Of a stretch of 64,000 bases of DNA, positions 55,552 through 64,000 are shown one piece after another. Made by a program: the position numbers and the translations under genes. The DNA is from Sphingomonas donggukensis. Its GTDB lineage: Bacteria; Pseudomonadota; Alphaproteobacteria; Sphingomonadales; Sphingomonadaceae. The first letter of the stretch is position 1. Every line of letters starts with the position of its first letter. Where the stretch lies: NCBI RefSeq assembly GCF_023674425.1, contig NZ_CP098401.1, positions 1 to 64,000 of the forward strand, written 5' to 3'. Below the pieces are notes generated by a model. The model ran no database searches. It was not told where the DNA came from and saw only the letters and a program-made list of their open reading frames with translations.

Positions 55552-56726
55552 CCGCGCGCGGCGCGCCAGGCCGCGAAACCGCGCTCGAGGTCGGCGATCA
55601 GGTCGGCGCTGTCCTCAAGCCCGATGTTCAGGCGGACGAGCGGGCCCTTGCCCTCCCACGGCACGGCAGTGCGGTGGCGGGCGGGGTCGACGGGAATTGC
55701 GAGGCTCTCGAAGCCGCCCCAGCTGTAGCCGATGCCGAACAGGTCGAGCGCATCGATGAACGCCGCACGCTCCGCCTCGCCGCCGCCGGCCAGTTCGAAT
55801 GCGAACAGCCCGGCGCCGCCGGTGAAGTCGCGGTGGAAGATAGCGCTGCCGGGGCAGTCGGGCAGGGCTGGGTGGAGGACGCGAGCGACTTCATCTCGGG
55901 TCTGGAGCCATTCGGCGACGGCGAGCGCGCTGCGCGCGTGGTGATCGAGCCTGAGCGCCATCGTCCGAAGGCCGCGCGATCCGAGCCAGGCATCGTCTGC
56001 GCCGACCGTCTGGCCAAGCTGGAAGCTGGTGTCGCGGAGCGCCGGCCATGTCGCTTTGGTGGCGGTGACCGACCCCAGCATCACGTCCGAATGACCCGAG
56101 ATATACTTCGTACAGGCCAGGATCGACAGGTCGATGCCGAGCGCCATCGCCGGCAGGCGCAAGGGGGTCGCCCAGGTGTTGTCGAGCAGGGTGACGACGC
56201 CGCGCGCCTTTGCCGCGGCGACGATGGCGGGAATGTCCTGCACTTCGAAGGTCAGGCTGCCGGGGCTTTCGAGGAAGACCGCCTTGGTGGCGGGCCCGAT
56301 CAGGTCGGCGATGCCGGCGCCGATCATCGGGTCGTAGAAGCGGGTGGCGATGCCCATGCGTTTGAGCAGCCCGTTCGCCAAATTGCGGGTCGGGTCGTAG
56401 GCGCTGTCGACCAGCAGCAGTTCGTCGCCCGGCGACAGGACGCTCAGCAGCGCGGCGGCGATGGCGGCGACGCCGGACGGATAGAGGAAGGTCGCCTCGG
56501 CCCCCGGTTCCAGCTCAGTGAGCGCGTCGGCGAGGCTCCACTGGGTTGGGGTGCCGCGGCGTCCGTAAAACAGGCGGTGGTGGGTGTCGCGCCCGCCGCT
56601 CGCGCGCAGATCGGCGACAGAATCATAGAGGATGGTCGAGGCGCGCCAGACCGGCGGGTTGACGATCCCCTGCGTCCATTCGGGGCGGCGGCCGGCGCGG
56701 ACGACCCTGGTGCCGTCGCCGCTCAT
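55548..56726 (-). CDS. metC: Cystathionine beta-lyase
   Basis: MetC is a PLP enzyme that cleaves cystathionine to homocysteine, pyruvate and ammonia. The product is 392 residues. It has FLYPSGVAAIAAALLSVLSPGD, LDNTWATPL and the PLP-binding Lys in ACTKYISGHSDVMLG. The N-terminal VNPPVWRASTILYDS fits the proteobacterial MetC subgroup. The ATG at 56726 overlaps the sseA stop as ATGA; the long open frame upstream lies inside sseA and is a shadow. Confidence 0.92.
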   Translation of the reverse strand: MSGDGTRVVRAGRRPEWTQGIVNPPVWRASTILYDSVADLRASGGRDTHHRLFYGRRGTPTQWSLADALTELEPGAEATFLYPSGVAAIAAALLSVLSPGDELLLVDSAYDPTRNLANGLLKRMGIATRFYDPMIGAGIADLIGPATKAVFLESPGSLTFEVQDIPAIVAAAKARGVVTLLDNTWATPLRLPAMALGIDLSILACTKYISGHSDVMLGSVTATKATWPALRDTSFQLGQTVGADDAWLGSRGLRTMALRLDHHARSALAVAEWLQTRDEVARVLHPALPDCPGSAIFHRDFTGGAGLFAFELAGGGEAERAAFIDALDLFGIGYSWGGFESLAIPVDPARHRTAVPWEGKGPLVRLNIGLEDSADLIADLERGFAAWRAARG

Positions 56727-57526
56727 GCCCCCAATTCCTTCGGCGTCGTGGGATCGCTGCCCCACTCGGTCCAGCTGCCGTCGTAGAGTGGCGCATCGCG
56801 GTCGAGCAGGTCGAGCGCGAAGACGAGGTTGGCGGCGGTGACGCCCGATCCGCAGGTAGTGACGATCGGGCGGTCGATATCGACCCCGGCGTCGGCAAAG
56901 GCGGCGGCGAGGTCGCTCGGCGATTTCCACGTGCCGTCGGCGGCGAACATGCGGGCGTAGGGCAGGTTGATCGCGCCGGGGATGTGGCCGGAGGCGACGC
57001 CGGCACGTGGCTCGGGCTCGGTACCGGTAAAGCGGCCTGGACCGCGGGCGTCGACGACCTGTTCGGTGGCGCGGCGCATCTGGGCGAGGTTTCGCGAGGC
57101 GGCGGTGTCGCGCTTCGCGGTGAATACCGTCGGGGTGGGTGTCGAAACGCCCGTTTCGGTCGGGTGACCGGCGGCAGTCCATGCCGTCAGGCCGCCATCG
57201 AGGATCGCGATGTTGCGCGCGCCCATCGTGCGCAGGGCCCACCATGCCCGCGCCGACGTGTGAAGCGGCGAATTGTCGTAGAGGACGATCGCGTCGCTCT
57301 CGCGCACGCCGAGTGCCCCCATCCGTGCGGCGAAGGCAGCGGGGTCGGCGAGGTTGCCGTCGGCGCCGTTCAGGCTCGGCAGGTCGAGGAACAGCGTGCC
57401 GGGGATATGTGCCGCCGCGTGTTCGGCGCGGGCGTCGCGGCCATGTTCGGGCAGGAACCACGTCGCATCGAGGATGCGGACGTTCTGGGCTGCGGCCAGC
57501 TGATCTGGGGTGACGAGCGGTCCCAT
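56723..57526 (-). CDS. sseA: 3-mercaptopyruvate sulfurtransferase
   Basis: SseA moves sulfur from 3-mercaptopyruvate to thiol acceptors or cyanide. The product is 267 residues with two rhodanese domains. The inactive first domain contains VLYDNSPLHTSARAWW; the second holds the catalytic Cys at about residue 225 in TTCGSGVTA, the loop that distinguishes SseA from thiosulfate rhodanese. The ATG at 57526 shares its A with the preceding stop (TGATG); a GTG three bases earlier is less likely. Confidence 0.93.
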   Translation of the reverse strand: MGPLVTPDQLAAAQNVRILDATWFLPEHGRDARAEHAAAHIPGTLFLDLPSLNGADGNLADPAAFAARMGALGVRESDAIVLYDNSPLHTSARAWWALRTMGARNIAILDGGLTAWTAAGHPTETGVSTPTPTVFTAKRDTAASRNLAQMRRATEQVVDARGPGRFTGTEPEPRAGVASGHIPGAINLPYARMFAADGTWKSPSDLAAAFADAGVDIDRPIVTTCGSGVTAANLVFALDLLDRDAPLYDGSWTEWGSDPTTPKELGA

Positions 57527-59025
57527 CACCGCCCCCGGATGAAAGCGCGGATGTCGCGGGTCAGCTTGGCGCGATCCTGGTCGCGGACGTACATCATGTG
57601 GCCCGCGTCGTAATATTCGAACTGGATGCGCGCCGGGTCGTAGCCGGTGCGCGACAGGGCATATTCGGCGGCGAAGAACGGGGTGGCGAAATCATACCAG
57701 CCCTGCCCGACGAAGATGCGCAGGCCCGCGTTCTCGCGCAGCGCCTTCCCGATATAGGGCGCGACGTTCATGTACACGTCGTTGTCGCGCCCGCCGCCCA
57801 GCCGCCAGTCCCAGCTACCGCCCAGGCTGCCGATCGTCACATAGCTGCGGTCAGTGCGATAGTTCAGGTCGCCGCGGGCATAGGCGTTGATCGCGGCCGT
57901 ATAGCCGCCGTCGATGCCATAGAAGCTGGGGTCGTTGTCAGGCGTCTCGCCGGCTGCATCGAAATCCTTGCCCGTATAGCGGCTGTCGAGGCGCCCAACC
58001 GTCAGCCCGCGGTCGCGCAGCAGCTCCTTGTAGAAGCGCCCCGGCGTGACGCGCAGGTCGGCCTGCTCCAGATAGCCTTCCGATATGCCGGTGTAGCGCG
58101 ACAGGTCGCGGCGGATGGCCGTGCGCTCGGTGGCGGGCAGCGCGTTGCCCTTCAGCAGCGCGGCGGCATAGGGGCCGGTCGCCCAGGTCCGTGCCTGCGC
58201 AACGACGCTGGCGGCGGGCTGGCCCGCGAAGCCGCCCTTGCCGTGAAACGCCGCGGTCGCCGCCATCGACGGCAGGTTGAGGATGTACGTCATCTCGTTG
58301 CCGGGCGTGTCGGCGCCGGCGGCGAAATCGAGGACGGTGGAAATCAGGATGACGCCGTTCAGCGAGACGTCGTTGTACGTGCCCTCCAGCTGGTTGAGCA
58401 CCGCGGCGGACCGGGTGGTGCCATAGCTTTCGCCGCCCAGATATTTCGGCGCGTTCCAGCGGCCGTTCTCGTTCAGCCAGAGTCGGATGAACTGCGCGAC
58501 CGACTTCGCATCCTGGGTGACGCCGTAGAAGTCCTTGGCGTCTGTCTTGCCCAGCACATGGCTGAACCCGGTGCCGACGGGGTCGATGAACACCAGATCG
58601 GTAACGTCGAGCAAACTGTCGGGGTTGGCGACGATCGGATAGGGCGGCGCGCCGTCGTCGCGCGCGTCGCTGGGGATCGCCACGCGCTTCGGCCCGAACG
58701 CGCCCATGTGCAGCCAGACCGAACCCGATCCGGGACCGCCGTTGAACAGGAAGGTGACCGGGCGATTGGGATCGCGACCATCCTTCACATAGGCGACCGA
58801 GAAGATTGCCGCGCGCGGCGTGCCGTCGTCGGCCTTCAGATACGTCTCGCCCGCGGTCGCGGTGTAGGCGACGCGTTGGCCACCGAACACGCCGGTGTGG
58901 CGGGTGACCGAGACGTTGGGCGGCGGAATATCGTCCGCTTTGGCCGCGACCTTGGGCGCGGGTGGCGGGTCCTGCGCAATGGCGGGGGCGGCGATGAGGG
59001 CGAGTAGCAGCAAGGCGTGGCGCAT
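57526..59025 (-). CDS. Exported S10-family serine carboxypeptidase
   Basis: A 499-residue periplasmic or secreted peptidase. The signal peptide is MRHALLLLALIAAPAIA followed by QDPPP. Family motifs are FNGGPGSGSVWLHMGAFGP (oxyanion region), LGGESYGTTRSAAV with the nucleophile Ser, and DAGHMMYVRDQD with the catalytic His. The catalytic Asp is probably in GWYDFATPFFA. It removes C-terminal residues from peptides. It heads the coupled run with sseA, metC and mscS. Confidence 0.9.
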   Translation of the reverse strand: MRHALLLLALIAAPAIAQDPPPAPKVAAKADDIPPPNVSVTRHTGVFGGQRVAYTATAGETYLKADDGTPRAAIFSVAYVKDGRDPNRPVTFLFNGGPGSGSVWLHMGAFGPKRVAIPSDARDDGAPPYPIVANPDSLLDVTDLVFIDPVGTGFSHVLGKTDAKDFYGVTQDAKSVAQFIRLWLNENGRWNAPKYLGGESYGTTRSAAVLNQLEGTYNDVSLNGVILISTVLDFAAGADTPGNEMTYILNLPSMAATAAFHGKGGFAGQPAASVVAQARTWATGPYAAALLKGNALPATERTAIRRDLSRYTGISEGYLEQADLRVTPGRFYKELLRDRGLTVGRLDSRYTGKDFDAAGETPDNDPSFYGIDGGYTAAINAYARGDLNYRTDRSYVTIGSLGGSWDWRLGGGRDNDVYMNVAPYIGKALRENAGLRIFVGQGWYDFATPFFAAEYALSRTGYDPARIQFEYYDAGHMMYVRDQDRAKLTRDIRAFIRGR

Positions 59026-59091
59026 GGCGACGCACCCTAGCGGGCGTGCCGACACGTGCAATCCGGGAACGACGCGCCTATGTGGCGGGGC

Positions 59092-59538
59092 ATGACCCCG
59101 ATCCATCTTGGCCAGGCGAGCAGCCTGCCGGCATCGCCCGAGGCGGCGGTGCTCGATTATGTCACCAATCCCCGCGCTGGCACCCGCTATCTGGTGCGGT
59201 TCGCGGTGCCCGAGTTCACGTCGCTGTGCCCGGTCACCGGCCAGCCCGATTTCGCGCATCTCGTCATCGACTATGTGCCCGGCGACAGCATCGTCGAGTC
59301 CAAATCGCTGAAGCTGTTCCTCGGCGCATTCCGCAATCACGCCGCCTTCCACGAGGATTGCACGGTCGGCATCGGCCAGCGGCTGGCGGACGAGATGGCG
59401 CCGGTCTGGTTGCGCATCGGCGGCTATTGGTACCCGCGCGGCGGCATCCCGATCGACGTGTTCTGGCAGACCGGCGTGCCGCCCGCCGACGTCTGGATTC
59501 CCGAACAGGGCGTTCCATCCTACCGCGGTCGCGGCTGA
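59092..59538 (+). CDS. queF: NADPH-dependent 7-cyano-7-deazaguanine reductase
   Basis: QueF reduces preQ0 to preQ1 in queuosine synthesis. The product is 148 residues, the short unimodular form. The catalytic Cys is C46 in [15 protein letters not shown] with D53, and the substrate motif is [10 protein letters not shown]. The start ATG 59092 (GGCGGGGC just upstream) gives [10 protein letters not shown]; an in-frame ATG at 59056 is less likely. No preQ1 riboswitch was recognised upstream. Confidence 0.95.
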   Translation: MTPIHLGQASSLPASPEAAVLDYVTNPRAGTRYLVRFAVPEFTSLCPVTGQPDFAHLVIDYVPGDSIVESKSLKLFLGAFRNHAAFHEDCTVGIGQRLADEMAPVWLRIGGYWYPRGGIPIDVFWQTGVPPADVWIPEQGVPSYRGRG

Positions 59539-59650
59539 CCGCAAATATCATGTTGCGGCGCAGCACGACCGCAACCATGTTGTTCATCTGGCGTTGTCAA
59601 AGAGTAAGCCGCCTCGTGGCTTGATCTATGTTGCATCGCGAAGGAACGTC

Positions 59651-61936
59651 ATGGAGCAGTCGCAGACCGCCACGCCCGCTCGTTCGACCGGGATCGAGCA
59701 TGTCGCATTGATCGGTAATTATCTGCCGCGCAAATGCGGGATTGCGACCTATACCACCGACACGCGCAACGCCTTGGTCGATCGGCTTTCCGGCATCCGG
59801 GTCGATGTTTATGCGATGGACGACCATCCCGGTCGCTACGATTATCCGGAAGCCGTCACCGCGGCGATCCCACAGAACGATCGCGGCGCCTATCTCGACG
59901 CCGCCCGCGCGATCGAGGCGAGTGGTGCGCAGGTGCTGTGGATCCAGCATGAATACGGCATTTTCGGCGGCGCGGCCGGCGATCATATTCTGGCGCTGAT
60001 GGACCGGGTGTCGATGCCGATCGTCGTCACGCTGCACACCATTCTGGAAAAGCCGAGCGCCGATGAGCGCCGGGTGCTCGAGGCGATCCTGCGTCGGGCA
60101 TCACGGGTGATCGTCATGGCCGAATTGGGCCGCGAGATCCTGACGCGCGTTTATGGTGCCAACCCGCGCACGATCGCCGTCATCCCGCACGGCGTGCCCG
60201 ACCGCCCGCTGATCGACCCCGACACGTTGAAGGGCGCGTTCGGCTGGGTGGGGCGCAAAGTCGTGCTGACGTTCGGGCTGCTCGCTCCGAACAAGGGGAT
60301 CGAAACGATGATCGCGGCGATGCCCGCGGTTGTCGCGAAGCATCCGACCGCGCTGTATGTCGTGCTCGGCGCAACCCATCCCAATCTCGTCGCGCATGAG
60401 GGCGAGGCGTATCGCGACCGGCTGAAGGCGCAGGCCGAGGAACTGGGCGTCGGCGACGCGGTGTGCTTCATCGACGCCTTCGTCGAACATGACGACCTGC
60501 TCGACTATCTCCAGGCGGCGGACATCTACGCGACGCCCTATTCGAACCCGTGGCAGATCACGAGCGGGACGCTCAGCTACGCGGTCGGCGTCGGCAAGCC
60601 GGTGGTATCCACGCCCTACGTCCATGCCACCGAAATACTGGCCGACGGGCACGGCGTGCTGGTCGACTTCGGCGATGCGGCGGCGTTCGCGCGCGAGATC
60701 GATGCGCTGCTGTCGAGCGATCGCAATCGCCAGCGCCTGGCGGCACGCGCCTATGCCCGTGGCCGCACGATGATCTGGTCGCGCTATGCCGAACGCACCG
60801 GTGAGGTTATGAGCGCGGCGCTCGCCGAGCGTCCGCGCCGCCTTCCGTCGCCCGCCACAGCGCTGTCGCCGCTGGTGCCAGACATCACCGCGGTCGAGCG
60901 GATGAGCGATTCGACCGGCATGCTCCAGCATTCGATCTTCTCGGTGCCCGATCGCCGCCACGGCTATTGCATCGACGACAACGCCCGCGCGCTGCTGCTG
61001 ATGACGCAGGTCGATCCGCTCGACGCCGACCTGCGCGACAAATGGACGACGGTGTACGGCGCGTTCGTCCAGCACGCATGGAATCCGGACAAAAGGCGGT
61101 TCCGCAACTTCATGAACTTCGACCGGACATGGTGCGAGGACGTGGGGTCGGAGGATTCGAACGGACGCGCGCTCTGGGCGCTGGGCGTCACAGCCCGCGA
61201 TGCCCGCATCCACAAGCACCGCGACTGGGCGGGGCGGCTGTTCGACGAAACCGCGAGCCTGTCGTTCGAACTCGGCAGCCCGCGTGCGCATGCCTTTGCA
61301 ATGCTGGGCGCCGCCGCGATGCTGGAGGCGCATCCCCAGCACAGCCTGTCGCGCCAGATCCTGTCGCGGTTCGGCGACGAGCTCGTGACGCTACTGGCCG
61401 CCGCGCGCCGGCCCGAGTGGAGCTGGTTCGAGATCGTGCTGGCCTATGACAATGCGCGCCTGCCCGAGGCGCTGATCCGCGCCGGCATGGCGCTCGACCG
61501 CCCCGATTTTGTTCAGGTCGGCGTCGAGACACTCGAATGGATTTCGGCGCAGCAGTCTGCACCCGATGGGCGGTTTCGCGCGATCGGGTCGGACAGCTTC
61601 GGTCGGGAATATGCGGCGCCGTTGCCCTTCGACCAGCAGCCGCTGGAGGCGCAGGCGCAGATCGATGCATGTGCGGCGGCGTTCGACGCGACCGGCGACC
61701 GACGCTGGCTGACGGAGGCGGATCGTGCGTACCGCTGGTATCTGGGCGCCAACGACCTCGACCTGCCGCTGGCGACGATTGCTGATGGCGGCTGTTTCGA
61801 CGGATTGCAGCCGACCGGGCTCAATCGCAATCAGGGCGCCGAGTCGATTCTGGCGCTTCAGCTGGCGTCCTGTGCGATTTCGGCCCTTTCAAAACGGGCG
61901 GAAACCGTGGCAGGGCGGGCGGACGTAGCCGCCTGA
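59651..61936 (+). CDS. Two-domain glycosyltransferase family 4 protein
   Basis: A 761-residue protein. Residues about 15-395 form a GT-B glycosyltransferase (IGNYLPRKCGIATYTTD, LTFGLLAPNKGIETMI, TPYSNPWQITSGTLSYAVG). Residues about 415-750 form a helical alpha/alpha-barrel-like domain (DDNARALLLMTQ, WCEDVGSEDSNGRALWALG, YDNARLPEALIRAG) resembling glycan-processing domains. It precedes a GH130 phosphorylase gene by 45 bases. AAGGA lies 5 bases ahead of ATG 59651, which decides the start. It probably makes or processes a mannose-containing glycan; substrates are inferred only. Confidence 0.85.
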   Translation: MEQSQTATPARSTGIEHVALIGNYLPRKCGIATYTTDTRNALVDRLSGIRVDVYAMDDHPGRYDYPEAVTAAIPQNDRGAYLDAARAIEASGAQVLWIQHEYGIFGGAAGDHILALMDRVSMPIVVTLHTILEKPSADERRVLEAILRRASRVIVMAELGREILTRVYGANPRTIAVIPHGVPDRPLIDPDTLKGAFGWVGRKVVLTFGLLAPNKGIETMIAAMPAVVAKHPTALYVVLGATHPNLVAHEGEAYRDRLKAQAEELGVGDAVCFIDAFVEHDDLLDYLQAADIYATPYSNPWQITSGTLSYAVGVGKPVVSTPYVHATEILADGHGVLVDFGDAAAFAREIDALLSSDRNRQRLAARAYARGRTMIWSRYAERTGEVMSAALAERPRRLPSPATALSPLVPDITAVERMSDSTGMLQHSIFSVPDRRHGYCIDDNARALLLMTQVDPLDADLRDKWTTVYGAFVQHAWNPDKRRFRNFMNFDRTWCEDVGSEDSNGRALWALGVTARDARIHKHRDWAGRLFDETASLSFELGSPRAHAFAMLGAAAMLEAHPQHSLSRQILSRFGDELVTLLAAARRPEWSWFEIVLAYDNARLPEALIRAGMALDRPDFVQVGVETLEWISAQQSAPDGRFRAIGSDSFGREYAAPLPFDQQPLEAQAQIDACAAAFDATGDRRWLTEADRAYRWYLGANDLDLPLATIADGGCFDGLQPTGLNRNQGAESILALQLASCAISALSKRAETVAGRADVAA

Positions 61937-61981
61937 TCCCTTCGGGCGCATGCCCGACAACCCACGTTCCGGGGGGAACGC

Positions 61982-63265
61982 ATGCTCGATCTTCACGTCC
62001 ACGCGCTGCGGCTGCATGCCGATCCGTCCCGCGTCGTGGTGCGCCCGTTCCACATCGCCTGGGCCGGCGCCAACGGTGGTGCCCCCAGCCGGACCGAGCG
62101 GCTGGTCCGCGAAGTGCTGGAGATGAATCCGGGAGAGGCGCACGTCCAGCTGGAGGCGGTGCTGAAGGATTTCGAGGCGCGCCACTGGCAGACGCGGCGC
62201 GTGTTCATGACCCGCTATGACGAGATCGAGGCGATGCTCGGCCTCGACGGGCGCGACATCGGGGATGAAAAGCGGCAGCTGATCGGCGCGTATTTCTGCC
62301 ACGAATACAGCTATGCTGCCGCCGCGCTGATGAACCCCAGCGTCGTGCCGCATTTCGACCAGTCGGGCATGCCGCGGGGCTCGCAGCGCATCCTGATGTC
62401 GATGCGCGCGGTGGGGGAGGGGCACATTAGCTCGGTCGCCTTCCGCGAGGGTATCATCACCGATCGCAACGAATTGAAGCTGGCGCCCGAGCCGCCGTTC
62501 GCGACCGCGGCGGACGCGGTCGGCGACGAGACCGAGATGCCCGAGGGGCCGGTGACCGTCTATCGCCACCGCGATTCGACGCTGTCGGGCACGGTCATCT
62601 TCCCGATCACGGCGCAGCAGTCGAAGGGGCTGGAGGACCTGCGTCTGGTCCAGTTCACGCACGACGACGGCGAGAAGGAGTGGATCGGCACCTACACGGC
62701 CTATAACGGGTCGGCGATCCAGTCCGAACTGATGCGGACCAGGGACTTCCGCGCGTTCGACCTGGTGCCGATGTCGGGCAGCGCGAGCCGGAACAAGGGC
62801 ATGGCGCTGTTTCCCCGCAAGATCGGCGGCAAGTACATGATGATCGGGCGGCAGGACGGCGAGAATATCTTCGTCATCGCCAGCGACCGGATCGATCACT
62901 GGGACGAGGGGCAGTTGCTGTTGCAGCCCGAATACCCGTGGGAACTGGTCCAGATGGGCAATTGCGGCCCGCCGATCGAGACCGACGCGGGCTGGATATT
63001 GCTGACCCACGGCGTGGGCGCGATGCGGAAATATTCGATCGGCGCCGCGCTGCTCGACAAGGACGATCCGACCAAGGTGATCGGACGGACCAAGGAGCCG
63101 ATCCTGGCCGCCGCCGACCAGGATCGCGAGGGCTATGTGCCGAACGTCGTCTATACGTGCGGCGCGGTGAAGCATGGCGAGCGGTTGTTTATTCCCTACG
63201 GGATTGCGGACAGTTCGATTGGGTTTGCTTTTGTCGAGATCGAAAAACTGCTCAAATTGATGTGA
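61982..63265 (+). CDS. GH130-family glycoside phosphorylase
   Basis: A 427-residue protein of glycoside hydrolase family 130, whose members mostly phosphorolyse beta-mannosides. Recognisable stretches are RGSQRILMSMRAVGEGHISS, GLEDLRLVQF, WIGTYTAYNG, RNKGMALFPRKIGGKYMM and GNCGPPIETDAGW. The usual GH130 Asp acid should be in this core; I cannot place it with certainty. GGGGGG precedes the ATG. Pairing with the two-domain glycosyltransferase suggests a synthesis/recycling unit for a mannan-type polymer. Confidence 0.87.
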   Translation: MLDLHVHALRLHADPSRVVVRPFHIAWAGANGGAPSRTERLVREVLEMNPGEAHVQLEAVLKDFEARHWQTRRVFMTRYDEIEAMLGLDGRDIGDEKRQLIGAYFCHEYSYAAAALMNPSVVPHFDQSGMPRGSQRILMSMRAVGEGHISSVAFREGIITDRNELKLAPEPPFATAADAVGDETEMPEGPVTVYRHRDSTLSGTVIFPITAQQSKGLEDLRLVQFTHDDGEKEWIGTYTAYNGSAIQSELMRTRDFRAFDLVPMSGSASRNKGMALFPRKIGGKYMMIGRQDGENIFVIASDRIDHWDEGQLLLQPEYPWELVQMGNCGPPIETDAGWILLTHGVGAMRKYSIGAALLDKDDPTKVIGRTKEPILAAADQDREGYVPNVVYTCGAVKHGERLFIPYGIADSSIGFAFVEIEKLLKLM

Positions 63266-63268
63266 CGC

Positions 63269-64000
63269 TTACCGATACGTCGCCACATCCTCCGCCGGTG
63301 TCTCCGGACTCGATACCGCCGCTGCCTGCTGCCCTGAGCGCAACGTCGTACGGTAGAGCAGTGCGACACCACCCGCGAAGGCGACGATCGCCAGCGGGAT
63401 CGTCAGCCCCTCGCCCAGTTCCGCGATCGCCAGCGGGGCGTCGCTGCCGGTGGCGGCGACGATGCCGGCGAAGGTGACGCCGAACAGGCTTTCCCCGACG
63501 ATCAGCCCGGTCGCGGCCAGCACGCCCATGCGGCTGACGAATTCGGGATTGCGGCTCTTCGCGGCCTGTTTCTCGTACCAATGGCCGATCAGCGCACCGA
63601 CCGGGATGAGCAGGGTGAGCGCCATCGGCAGGTAGATGCCCATGCCGACCGCGAGCGGGGGCAGGCGGTGGCGGGTCGATTTGCCGAGCAGTTCGTCGAT
63701 GACGACCACCGCGACACCGATGCCAGCGCCGATCCCGATCAGCCCCCAGTCGATGTCGCCGCCAAGCACGCCCTTTGCCAGCGCCGAAATCAGCGACGCC
63801 TGTGGGGCGGCGAGCGCGTTCGGCCCGGCGTTCGGCGCGCCCTGGAAACCGAAGGCGACGTTCAGCAGGTCGAGGACGGGCGGGATGATGAGGCTGCCGA
63901 AGATGACGCCCAGGATCAGCGCGAACTGCTGCTTCCACGGCGTCGCCCCGACCAGCTGGCCGGTCTTCAGATCCTGGAGGTTGTCGTTGGAAATGGTCGC
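63269..64000 (-). CDS. OPT-family oligopeptide transporter, C-terminal part
   Basis: The C-terminal 243 residues of an oligopeptide transporter family protein; the rest lies beyond the right edge. The entering segment (NDNLQDLKTGQLVGATPWKQ) is the hallmark of the bacterial OPT group. About five transmembrane helices follow, including FALILGVIFGSLIIPPVLDLL, PPLAVGMGIYLPMALTL and GLIVGESLFGVTFAGIVAAT. The substrate (peptides or metal chelates) is unknown. It converges with the GH130 gene across only 3 bases. Confidence 0.92.
   Translation of the reverse strand, partial: ATISNDNLQDLKTGQLVGATPWKQQFALILGVIFGSLIIPPVLDLLNVAFGFQGAPNAGPNALAAPQASLISALAKGVLGGDIDWGLIGIGAGIGVAVVVIDELLGKSTRHRLPPLAVGMGIYLPMALTLLIPVGALIGHWYEKQAAKSRNPEFVSRMGVLAATGLIVGESLFGVTFAGIVAATGSDAPLAIAELGEGLTIPLAIVAFAGGVALLYRTTLRSGQQAAAVSSPETPAEDVATYR

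Noticed and set aside
55548..57461. 637-codon frame suggesting an sseA-metC fusion protein
   Set aside because: The first 245 codons are an Arg/Pro-rich shadow of sseA in another frame. MetC starts at 56726 with an ATGA overlap.
59041..59091. preQ1 riboswitch upstream of queF
   Set aside because: The short leader shows no preQ1 aptamer-like pseudoknot or A-rich tail, and little room exists after the divergent peptidase start.
57526..59544. 672-codon frame extending the S10 peptidase upstream
   Set aside because: The extension overlaps queF on the opposite strand and lacks domain character. The signal peptide begins at 59025.

Overview
This window is chromosomal DNA from a high-GC alphaproteobacterium, most likely Sphingomonas or a close sphingomonad. 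The basis is strong G/C third-position bias, tightly packed genes with many ATGA, GTGA and TGATG stop/start overlaps, the truB-rpsO-pnp order, a NodT-family efflux channel, a COQ4 protein, and paired palindromic repeats of a kind common in this group. No tRNA, rRNA, CRISPR array, prophage or intact insertion sequence was seen. The assignment comes from family recognition, not from a database search.

Layout. 1-3.3 kb: the end of truB, then rpsO and pnp, with hairpin terminators after rpsO and pnp. 3.4-7.3 kb: a small unknown gene, a regulator with two winged-helix units, a class A beta-lactamase-like hydrolase that lacks the deacylating Glu, an overlapping class C-like lipoprotein hydrolase, and a UVR-motif protein. 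7.7-14.6 kb: one 2309-residue exported protein with Calx-beta modules, a secreted-nuclease core and RTX repeats. 14.7-21.7 kb: acs, divergent from a NodT/MacA/MacB tripartite export operon that carries a palindromic repeat between its ATPase and permease genes. 21.7-27.0 kb: a PaoABC-type molybdenum aldehyde oxidoreductase with XdhC and a MocA-like cytidylyltransferase. 27.0-32.8 kb: glpQ, a small lipoprotein, a frameshifted lipase-like gene, a DUF2459 protein, phhA, prmA and an SDR oxidoreductase.

32.8-39.3 kb: a globin-coupled chemoreceptor, recF, a small membrane protein, COQ4 behind a strong palindrome, a lipoprotein, dnaN and a beta-barrel protein. 39.4-43.4 kb: a histidine phosphatase, a small exported-type protein, a compositionally distinct NYN-domain gene, rlmN and a TSUP transporter. 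43.4-48.4 kb: a flavin reductase; an operon of cytochrome b, a YedY-like molybdoenzyme, a CoA-ester lyase and a Cfa-type methyltransferase; DUF1801 and EF-hand genes. 48.5-54.2 kb: argG, two large polytopic membrane proteins and a FemAB/GNAT-like protein. 54.2-59.0 kb: a fully overlapping operon of S10 peptidase, sseA, metC and mscS. 59.1-64 kb: queF, a two-domain glycosyltransferase paired with a GH130 phosphorylase, and the C-terminal part of an OPT transporter cut by the window edge.

How the genes work together. Three coherent modules stand out: the Pao oxidoreductase with its own cofactor-maturation genes; the tripartite exporter; and the glycosyltransferase/GH130 pair, which probably makes and phosphorolyses a mannose-containing glycan. 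The least ordinary items are the giant nuclease-RTX protein, the beta-lactamase-like protein with an altered and expanded omega loop, the translationally open repeat inside the exporter operon, and the lipase frameshift that leaves every catalytic residue readable.
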